Origin: Methanomicrobiales archaeon
GTDB lineage: Archaea > Halobacteriota > Methanomicrobia > Methanomicrobiales > Methanospirillaceae
NCBI GenBank assembly: GCA_012520015.1
Contig: JAAYPD010000243.1
Coordinates: forward strand, 1 to 7,215
Direction of reading: 5' to 3'
Length of the DNA stretch: 7,215 bases
In this document: positions 1-5,194 of the stretch, piece after piece
Layout of the letters: the number at the start of each line of letters is the position of its first letter
How positions within the stretch are numbered: the stretch's first letter is position 1
Notes under the pieces: model-generated
The model's input: the letters and a program-made list of their open reading frames with translations, nothing else
What the model was told of the DNA's origin: nothing
Databases searched by the model: none
Made by a program: the position numbers and the translations under genes

Positions 1-537
1 AGAGACTTCCCTGATACACTTTTCAAGGTCTGAAAACGGGGCATAAGACACTCCAAAAGATGTATCATTTGCCCTTGGAATCTTGCCTTCTTCAGGATTG
101 AATACATCACGAAGGTCGGTAGATCCTGTTCCAAGCCTGCAGTCCATGATCAGATGCCGGTCAAGGTCCAGCTCCGGAACGACAGAGCGAAGATAATCTT
201 TGGCTGCTTTTAACGCCACTGTGTCAGTTGCAATCTTTTCACCTTTAAACTCCTTGGTTGCACGCCCGTCAAGAAGGATGAATATCGGTTTGATGATCTT
301 TCCGCCACCAAACTGTGGCATCGATTCACCGGCTACTATCTCACCCTGGTCAGTATTGTGGTGAAGAACCCCGCCAAACTGGTCAATATATGTATTACAT
401 AATGCACGGCTTATTGACTCTGCAATCCCATCTGCAATACTATCCGGGTGGCCAAGGCATTTTCTCTCGACCAGTTCTATCTGCTGATCCTGAACCGGTG
501 TCTGGTTCAGCATCTCAATTGCGATGTTTCTTCTCAT
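1..537 (-). CDS. mat: S-adenosylmethionine synthetase (methionine adenosyltransferase), archaeal type, N-terminal part
   Basis: This gene encodes the cytoplasmic enzyme that makes S-adenosylmethionine from methionine and ATP. Only the first 179 residues are in the window; the 3' end lies beyond base 1 (archaeal members have about 400 residues). Visible signatures of the archaeal family, which differs strongly from the bacterial MetK family, are ERKCLGHPDSIADGIAE at residues 24-40, LHHNTDQGE at 58-66, the Gly-rich FGGGK at 76-80 and LGTGSTDLRDVF at 135-146, followed by NDTSFGVSYAP at 157-167. The ATG at 537 is preceded by GAGG (544-547) with a 6-base gap, which supports the start. The gene is divergent from the SAM-dependent methyltransferase at 685, and the spacer carries TATA-like boxes and a perfect palindrome. 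Identification by family is secure; nothing can be said about the C-terminal half. Confidence 0.95.
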   Translation of the reverse strand, partial: MRRNIAIEMLNQTPVQDQQIELVERKCLGHPDSIADGIAESISRALCNTYIDQFGGVLHHNTDQGEIVAGESMPQFGGGKIIKPIFILLDGRATKEFKGEKIATDTVALKAAKDYLRSVVPELDLDRHLIMDCRLGTGSTDLRDVFNPEEGKIPRANDTSFGVSYAPFSDLEKCIREVS

Positions 538-567
538 CAAAGGCCTCTTTTAGGTTTAAACAAGAAA

Positions 568-573
568 GATATA
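568..573 (-). promoter_or_regulatory. TATA-like box, candidate promoter of the SAM synthetase gene
   Basis: Read on the minus strand the sequence is AAGGTATATCTT, a plausible archaeal TATA box. The expected start about 25 bases downstream would fall near 545, giving a very short leader that only just contains the GAGG ribosome site at 544-547. An alternative is the symmetric ATATATT at 621-627 used in the minus direction, which would give a leader of about 58 bases. No experimental start is known to me. Confidence 0.4.
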
Positions 574-583
574 CCTTGGACAG

Positions 584-599
584 GTACAGAATACTGTAC
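584..599. promoter_or_regulatory. Perfect palindrome GTACAG-AATA-CTGTAC, candidate operator
   Basis: Two perfect 6-base half-sites (584-589 and 594-599) flank a 4-base AATA spacer in the divergent spacer between the SAM synthetase and methyltransferase genes. It lies just upstream of the TATA-like box at 568-573 on the minus strand, and would cover the start point if the box at 621-627 served the synthetase. Either place suits a dimeric regulator. It matches no operator I can name, and the function is inferred from symmetry and position only. Confidence 0.45.
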
Positions 600-616
600 A
601 ATTTCGGTGAAAGTGG

Positions 617-628
617 AATAATATATTA
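617..628 (+). promoter_or_regulatory. TATA-like box, candidate promoter of the methyltransferase gene
   Basis: The AATAATATATTA stretch is the most TATA-like element upstream of the plus-strand methyltransferase. A start about 25 bases downstream of the box would be near 650, leaving a leader of about 35 bases before the ATG at 685. Its core is nearly symmetric, so it could also direct minus-strand transcription towards the SAM synthetase gene. Confidence 0.4.
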
Positions 629-684
629 CCGATAGGGTCTTTCAGTAGTCATCATCGAATCGTTAATAAAATTTGGTAAAAAAC

Positions 685-1761
685 ATGAAAAATTTTACAG
701 ATAACCTGAATACTGCCTGCAAAGCACTATGGGAATCTCCCCCCGTCCCTCCGGATGATTTTTTTTCACTGGTGAGAAACTTCAACCATGGCGCAAGATT
801 ACTGTGCCTGGTTCATGCATCTGTCAGGCTTGGAATATTTGAGATCCTTGAAGAATGGAGATCAGAGAAAGAGATAGAAGATTATATAAAATATCCGCAT
901 CCGGTCACTGATTATTTCCAGGGCCTAATTAAAACCGGTCTTGTCGATTACAAGGATGAAAAGATACGTAATACACCGGTTGCTTCAACTTACCTTAACA
1001 GAGAGTCGCCTTACTTCCAGGGCGCATACATTGATAAATCTGTCCAGCACCTGAAGGATCTCTGGGTTAATCTTTCCGTGATTATGAGTTCCGGGCCTGT
1101 TGCTTATGATGAAGAAGTGTTCTTTGCTAATCTGTCTTTACCATCCATGGCGCAGAATGCGATATGTGGAAGGCTTCAGGAAGTGGTCAGTGCAGTAAGA
1201 TCACTTCCAGGTTTTTTAAAAATGAAGAAGATGGTAGATCTGGGCGGGGGACATGGACTTTATGCTATTGCACTTGCATGCCAGAATCCAAATCTCACAG
1301 CGACAGTCTTTGATCTGCCTGGTATCATCCCATTAGCGGAAGAGTACATTAAAAGGCATGAGATGTCTTCAAGGGTTAAGACAAAAGGAGGGAATTTTTT
1401 CGAAGATCCAATCGGGCAGGACTATGATCTCATCCTTTCATCATCCAATCCAAGTGGTAAAAGGCCGGATATGCTTGGAAAGATTTCTGACGCACTAATG
1501 CCTGGCGGGTACTTTGTCAGTATCCAGCCGGGTGATGAGATTGCACCATATGATCCGCTTCATGAACTGGAATTTTTCCTATGGACATTTGATAAAGAAG
1601 ATCATCCCAAACAGACCTGGACCAGGAATAAAAAATTCCTGACCGATGAGTACCTGCAAGCTCTCATGGAAAATAACCTGAACATCTGCTCTATTTCAAG
1701 AGTGTCAGATCCTTATGTCAAAGATTATGGTGTTACGATGATGATAGCTCAAAAAAATTGA
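685..1761 (+). CDS. SAM-dependent methyltransferase of the plant-type O-methyltransferase (COMT-like) fold
   Basis: The 358-residue product has the two-part layout of this family: a helical, winged-helix-like N-terminal region (about residues 25-110, with ARLLCLVHASVRLGIFEIL at 37-55) that normally mediates dimerisation, then a Rossmann SAM-binding domain. Motif I is VDLGGGHG at 184-191, the acidic end of strand 2 is TVFDLPGI at 207-214, and LMPGGYFVSI at 271-280 is the usual post-motif strand. After QDYDLIL (245-251) the family normally shows a His-Asp-Trp catalytic motif; here the sequence is SSSNPSGKRPD, so the catalytic His appears absent and the reaction may differ. The substrate is unknown. 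I chose the ATG at 685, preceded by GGTAA at 675-679, over an upstream TTG at 673. The gene ends 4 bases before the convergent histidine kinase. Confidence 0.85.
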   Translation: MKNFTDNLNTACKALWESPPVPPDDFFSLVRNFNHGARLLCLVHASVRLGIFEILEEWRSEKEIEDYIKYPHPVTDYFQGLIKTGLVDYKDEKIRNTPVASTYLNRESPYFQGAYIDKSVQHLKDLWVNLSVIMSSGPVAYDEEVFFANLSLPSMAQNAICGRLQEVVSAVRSLPGFLKMKKMVDLGGGHGLYAIALACQNPNLTATVFDLPGIIPLAEEYIKRHEMSSRVKTKGGNFFEDPIGQDYDLILSSSNPSGKRPDMLGKISDALMPGGYFVSIQPGDEIAPYDPLHELEFFLWTFDKEDHPKQTWTRNKKFLTDEYLQALMENNLNICSISRVSDPYVKDYGVTMMIAQKN

Positions 1762-1778
1762 TGGATCAGGACCTGATC
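1751..1778 (-). terminator. Hairpin plus T-run, candidate terminator for the histidine kinase gene
   Basis: Bases 1764-1770 (GATCAGG) and 1772-1778 (CCTGATC) form a perfect inverted repeat around the kinase stop codon. On the minus strand it is followed, after a few bases, by seven T residues (complement of 1751-1757). A 6-base-pair stem with a 3-base loop can form. Archaeal termination depends mainly on T-rich tracts, so the T-run may matter more than the stem. The T-run lies inside the last codons of the convergent methyltransferase gene. Confidence 0.45.
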
Positions 1779-2791
1779 TCCAGTATGTGTGAAGGAATTA
1801 AAAGCTCAAACCTCGCTCCTTTCCCTGGAACACCATTCTCCTCTATTTTAATCCCAAATACAGATAAGATTTTTTCTGCCAGGAAGAGGCCATACCCACC
1901 CCCCTCTCCAAATCCAAGATCAAAGAGCCTGACTTTATTCTGTTGATCAATTCCACAGCCATTATCCTCAATAACCAACTTCCCACCGATCTTAACTGGT
2001 TCGAAAGAAATATGCAGGTTTGTTGCACCTTTTGCATGTTCAGGTACATTTTCCAGTATTTTTTCAAGGGCCTGCCGGAAATTTTTATCGACAAAAATGA
2101 GAGCTTTCCCGGCACTGATATTTACAGTGACCGGGTCCATCACAATCTCATTCAGGGCTTCCCTGACAATTTCAGTAAGGGGAGTCCAGGAAAATTCGAG
2201 TGTACCGATCTTCTGATATTCACGGGTAAAAATCAGCCGGTCACGAATTTTTTCGGCCGCATTCTGTTCTTTCCCGGCAAAGTCAATAAGCATTGGATCT
2301 GTTAACATGTCGCTTGATAACTCAAGATATCCTAAAATGGCAGTGAGCTGGTTTAAAATATCATGCCTTATCTTTGAATTTAATGCATTCCAGGTCTCTG
2401 AGCCTTTATATAAGAGGAACCACTCGATCGGAAGTGAGCTAAGCCACAGATAACTGACCGCTCTTTCCAGTTCACCTGATTTATCATATGAAAGAGAACA
2501 ATACTCCTCAACCCACCGGTATTGTTCACCAGCCCTGATTCGATACCTGAGCTCTATATCCGGCTTTTTTTGAAGTACCGCCCCTCCCAGTTTCCGGGAG
2601 ACCAGGTTCTGATCCTCCTCGTGAATGTGCTTGAGGAGATCTGTATCTCCGGAAGGCTGCTTATTCAGGATGTTATATCTCTGGTGATTTGGGGAGATTT
2701 TTTTAATTTTCCAGATATCTGCCATATCCCGTTCGAAAGCAATGACTGGTGCAGGGTTATCAGGATAATCAGGAAGAGTGTTTATGGTCAT
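1766..2791 (-). CDS. Soluble PAS-domain sensor histidine kinase
   Basis: The 341-residue product is a cytoplasmic two-component kinase with no visible membrane segment. A PAS fold spans about residues 20-118; its second half is well kept (HIHEEDQ at 55-61, then RYRIRAGEQYRWVEEYCSLS at 82-101), while the first half is weak. The dimerisation helix carries the H-box IRHDILNQLTAILGYLEL (141-158), with H143 as the likely phosphate acceptor. The ATPase domain has an N-box around LENVPEHAKG (N248), a G1 box EDNGCGID (275-282), an F-box around LFDLGFG (289-295) and a G2 box GGGYGLFLAEKI (297-308). Ile-Arg-His-Asp kinases of this kind are common in Methanomicrobia. No response regulator is in the window, so its partner and signal are unknown. 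It lies 50 bases downstream of a Cys-rich redox protein and has its own TATA-like box; ATG at 2791 starts it, with a weak AGAG upstream. Confidence 0.9.
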   Translation of the reverse strand: MTINTLPDYPDNPAPVIAFERDMADIWKIKKISPNHQRYNILNKQPSGDTDLLKHIHEEDQNLVSRKLGGAVLQKKPDIELRYRIRAGEQYRWVEEYCSLSYDKSGELERAVSYLWLSSLPIEWFLLYKGSETWNALNSKIRHDILNQLTAILGYLELSSDMLTDPMLIDFAGKEQNAAEKIRDRLIFTREYQKIGTLEFSWTPLTEIVREALNEIVMDPVTVNISAGKALIFVDKNFRQALEKILENVPEHAKGATNLHISFEPVKIGGKLVIEDNGCGIDQQNKVRLFDLGFGEGGGYGLFLAEKILSVFGIKIEENGVPGKGARFELLIPSHILEIRS

Positions 2792-2832
2792 TTTCTATGG
2801 TATCTCTTTTTGATTATAGTAATGTACTCTGG

Positions 2833-2839
2833 TTTATAT
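2833..2839 (-). promoter_or_regulatory. TATA-like box, candidate promoter of the histidine kinase gene
   Basis: Read on the minus strand the bases give ATATAAA, immediately after the TGA of the upstream Cys-rich protein gene (stop at 2842-2844). A start about 25 bases downstream would fall near 2808, leaving a leader of some 17 bases with an AGAG purine patch before the ATG at 2791. This suggests the kinase can be transcribed apart from the redox cluster, although read-through is not excluded. Confidence 0.45.
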
Positions 2840-2841
2840 CA

Positions 2842-3198
2842 TCAGGATTGTGATAACTTTTCAAGCTCAAGATTAATTGCATCCCGTATCTGTGGCCAGG
2901 AGATTCTGCCAACAGGAAGGACCCTTCCCTGGAGAAGAATCATTGGAATTGCAGGATGGTCCTTTTCATAAATCTTCTTTATGTGATCAGGGACCTTTTC
3001 ATCCAGGAATGTAAGTTTCATAGTTACCCGATCTCCAAATTCCTTAGATATCTCATCTTTCAGAGCTGCACAGGCTTTAACAAGACTTCCGGAAGGAGCA
3101 CATGCGGAAAGACCACAGGTCCGGTCCTCGTCACAAGGAAAAGGGGAACATTCTGATTCTGTATAACCTGCTATCTCAAGAGTAATCGGTATTGACAC
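2842..3198 (-). CDS. Cys-rich small protein with a probable thioredoxin-like fold
   Basis: I do not recognise a named family for this 118-residue protein. The layout suggests a thioredoxin fold: a first strand (ITLEIAGY, 5-12), a Cys-bearing loop, a helix (LVKACAALKDEISKEF, 39-54), a strand (RVTMKLTFLDE, 57-67), then AIPMILLQGRVLPVGRISW (83-101), where P85 sits at the usual cis-Pro position, and a final helix. The N-terminal loop has C17-x4-C22-x5-C28-x4-C33, with C43 in the helix; there is no CxxC. The four close cysteines could bind a metal or Fe-S cluster or make disulfides. The start is a GTG at 3198, the only candidate because an in-frame TAA lies two codons upstream; no clear ribosome site is seen. 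It follows the FTR-like/rubredoxin gene by 46 bases on the same strand, so it is a candidate partner of that reductase. Confidence 0.6.
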   Translation of the reverse strand: MSIPITLEIAGYTESECSPFPCDEDRTCGLSACAPSGSLVKACAALKDEISKEFGDRVTMKLTFLDEKVPDHIKKIYEKDHPAIPMILLQGRVLPVGRISWPQIRDAINLELEKLSQS

Positions 3199-3244
3199 GG
3201 ATTAATAATCAGCAGAAAAAGATAAGAGACTATTGGTAGATGGG

Positions 3245-3748
3245 CTATCTTAAAAAGATCTCAAACCGGTCCTTTCCTGCCTTACATATAGGGCATTTTT
3301 CAGGCGGATTGTTTCTTGCACACAGATAACCACACACTTTGCAACGGTAGACAGGGTAGGAAAGACCATCAGCCCGCACCGCCGAGGGACTTTTATTGCT
3401 TCGCTCATCGGATGGCGGACGTCGCTCAGGGACGACTGGTGCAGGCAGGTTTTTTAATGCGATATCGTCAGACACATAAAGCCCGCAAAAACAGGCCCCA
3501 AACTCATTCAGGTCATCATCACGATAGTCGCAGGGGCAGATAATGTCCAGGTCTGACTGTTTATCTCCCCTTGAAAGCCTGCATGGACATGACTCATAAC
3601 CATACCGCCCGGCATTAATTAAAAGCCCTTCAACAAGGCCGGCGGTGAAATTCTTATCCGGGTTTATATTGTATCCGTTATCTTTTGCATCCCTGCATAG
3701 TTCCAGGTATCTCTTTTCAAGAGCTTCATTATTAGCAGCCTGGCTCAT
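3245..3748 (-). CDS. Ferredoxin:thioredoxin reductase catalytic-chain-like protein fused to a rubredoxin domain
   Basis: The 167-residue product joins two redox modules. Residues 1-95 match the catalytic chain of ferredoxin:thioredoxin reductase: C54-P-C56, then C71-P-C73 and C86-F-C88. By analogy with the plant enzyme C54, C71, C73 and C86 bind a [4Fe-4S] cluster, and C56 and C88 form the active disulfide. Residues 98-130 are a Pro/Arg/Ser-rich linker. Residues 131-167 are a rubredoxin-type domain with YRCKVCGYLC (134-143) and CPICK (152-156), so C136, C139, C152 and C155 should hold one iron. Such fusions are known in methanogens, including a studied ferredoxin:disulfide reductase from Methanosarcina acetivorans. 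No gene for the FTR variable chain is in this window. The ATG at 3748 overlaps the glutaredoxin stop (ATGA), with GAGG 10 bases upstream; the two are very probably cotranscribed. Confidence 0.93.
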   Translation of the reverse strand: MSQAANNEALEKRYLELCRDAKDNGYNINPDKNFTAGLVEGLLINAGRYGYESCPCRLSRGDKQSDLDIICPCDYRDDDLNEFGACFCGLYVSDDIALKNLPAPVVPERRPPSDERSNKSPSAVRADGLSYPVYRCKVCGYLCARNNPPEKCPICKAGKDRFEIFLR

Positions 3749-4032
3749 ATCTTTAACGCCTCTTTTATCTCGTCAAACCTGCTTCCCACTATTACTATGT
3801 CATCATTGATTACCAGGGTTGGAAAAGATCCACGCGGATTTACCTTCTCGATCTCCTTTAATATCTCATCCATCTCTTCGCGGCTCAGGAGATCGACATA
3901 AAGGTAATCGTATGCAACCTTCATTTCATCAAGAAACTGCCTTGTCTGTTTACAATGAATGCAGGTGGAAAGAGCATATAGCATGATCTTTCCTTTGTCA
4001 GTTCCGTCCACATGTGCAGGTGTAGTCACCAT
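3745..4032 (-). CDS. Glutaredoxin-family thiol-disulfide redoxin
   Basis: The 95-residue product is a small cytoplasmic redoxin. From the ATG at 4032, strand 1 is KIMLYALSTC (15-24) and leads into the active-site CIHC (C24 and C27). SFPTLVI (69-75) carries the cis-Pro, P71, and VGSRFDEIKEAL (82-93) replaces the GGxxD region of classical glutaredoxins. Methanogens generally lack glutathione, so the reductant is more likely the FTR-like protein encoded next to it, or a thiol such as coenzyme M; this is inference. A TTG at 4059 would add nine basic residues. I prefer the ATG because the extension has no ribosome site and is not needed for the fold, but ATG also lacks a clear site; a weak TTTATT near 4058-4064 would give an almost leaderless mRNA. 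Its stop shares ATGA with the downstream reductase gene. Confidence 0.85.
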   Translation of the reverse strand: MVTTPAHVDGTDKGKIMLYALSTCIHCKQTRQFLDEMKVAYDYLYVDLLSREEMDEILKEIEKVNPRGSFPTLVINDDIVIVGSRFDEIKEALKI

Positions 4033-4099
4033 AGTTTTCTTGTAAGTCTTCTTTCGCAATAAAAGAGCCGGGATGATCAGGGTAGATAACGACGTCCGT

Positions 4100-5194
4100 T
4101 CACCTGGACTCGTACCTCCGGATAAAATACCAGTGATCGGCTAATATTCTCTTCAGCCCGGAGACCATTTTAATGACCTTTGGAAATGCATCTTCTGACA
4201 CTGCCTTTTTGAGCAGGTCCTGGTAGATTTCAGGTTCCCGGATGGAAGATATGTCAAGACCTGCCATGGCTGCAATAAGGCCCAGGTTAGTATAAGGAAG
4301 CCCGCCTTCCACGCTGTATCCACCTTCAAGTACTGCAATTATCCTTCCATAACATATCGAGTCGGCAAGAATGCACATCTCCTTCATCATTCCAGAATAA
4401 CCCTGTGCAGTAAGTGCAAGCCCGGTTAAGGGATCTGTATAATGGTTATCCTGTCCGGCGGAGATCGCGATTGCATCAGGCATGTACTCATCAGCAAGGG
4501 GGATGATTATCTCTTCAAGAAGGTACTGGTACACCTTGTCAGAGCTCCCTGCAGGGATAGGCAGGTTGATATTGTAGCCTTTCCCGTCACCGGTACCGAT
4601 GTCTTCAAACCTTCCGGACCCGGGGTAAAAGGGGTACTGGTGAACAGAGCAGACCAGGACAGAAGGATCATCGTAAAAGATCTCCTCTGTGCCGTTTCCA
4701 TGATGTGCATCCCAGTCCAGTATCATTATCCTGCGAAGACCTCTGCTTTGAAGATGCCTTACCATGATGGCCACATTGTTCAGGTAACAAAAACCGGCAC
4801 CCTGTGAAATGCCTGCATGATGTCCGGGAGGTCTTGACAGAACAAAACAATTTGTAACGTCCTGGTTTAGTACCGCATCAGCTCCTGTAATAGCCCCGCC
4901 GGCTGCCAGAAGTGCATCCTGAATCAGGTTTTTTGGAATATATGTATCAGCATCGATAATACCCCCAGTGACTGATGCATCTTCTAAAAATTTTAAATAC
5001 TCCTCGGTATGGACCAGGAGCACATCATCCCTCATCGCAGGTTTAGGGGCGATCAGCCTGATTTGAGGGAGATCAAATATTCCTTCTTCTTCAAGCTGGT
5101 CCATAGTGTAAGAAAGGCGCTCCCTTCTTTCAGGATGTGACTGACTCTGCTCATGGGCCAGGTATGAAGGGTCATATACAATACCACAGGTCAT
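4100..5194 (-). CDS. Histone deacetylase / acetylpolyamine amidohydrolase family zinc hydrolase
   Basis: The 364-residue product belongs to the arginase/deacetylase-fold family that removes acetyl groups from lysine side chains or polyamines, using zinc. The pattern is nearly complete: SHPERRERL near the N terminus (19-27), the RPPGHHAG loop (121-128) with H125 and H126, DWDAHHGNGTEEIF (160-173) with zinc ligands D162 and H164, ISAGQDNHYTDPL (244-256) with ligand D249, and LEGGY with the catalytic Tyr at 293. Leu256, after Asp-Pro, is at the gatekeeper site and matches lysine deacetylases rather than HDAC10, which has Glu there. The start is the ATG at 5194, set by GGAGG at 5199-5203 and by the ATGA overlap with the HyuA-like gene; an upstream ATG at 5263 would add 23 residues inside that gene and is rejected. 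Natural substrates may be archaeal histones, Alba or polyamines, but the sequence does not decide. Confidence 0.92.
   Translation of the reverse strand: MTCGIVYDPSYLAHEQSQSHPERRERLSYTMDQLEEEGIFDLPQIRLIAPKPAMRDDVLLVHTEEYLKFLEDASVTGGIIDADTYIPKNLIQDALLAAGGAITGADAVLNQDVTNCFVLSRPPGHHAGISQGAGFCYLNNVAIMVRHLQSRGLRRIMILDWDAHHGNGTEEIFYDDPSVLVCSVHQYPFYPGSGRFEDIGTGDGKGYNINLPIPAGSSDKVYQYLLEEIIIPLADEYMPDAIAISAGQDNHYTDPLTGLALTAQGYSGMMKEMCILADSICYGRIIAVLEGGYSVEGGLPYTNLGLIAAMAGLDISSIREPEIYQDLLKKAVSEDAFPKVIKMVSGLKRILADHWYFIRRYESR

Noticed and set aside
615..630. Imperfect GGAAT-N6-TTACC resembling an NrpR nitrogen operator
   Set aside because: Several positions break the symmetry, it coincides with an AT-rich TATA-like element, and the neighbouring genes are not nitrogen genes.
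315..635. Plus-strand open frame of 106 codons
   Set aside because: It runs antisense through the conserved SAM synthetase gene and into the promoter spacer, and its product has no recognisable family features.
673..684. TTG at 673 as start of the methyltransferase
   Set aside because: The ATG at 685, with GGTAA upstream, is a better start and leaves the whole family domain intact.
1943..2971. Plus-strand open frames opposite the kinase and Cys-rich genes (1943-2305, 2522-2971)
   Set aside because: They mirror clearly conserved minus-strand proteins, and their translations show no motif.
4442..4807. Plus-strand open frame opposite the deacetylase gene
   Set aside because: It is antisense to the zinc-binding core of a well conserved enzyme and has no domain of its own.
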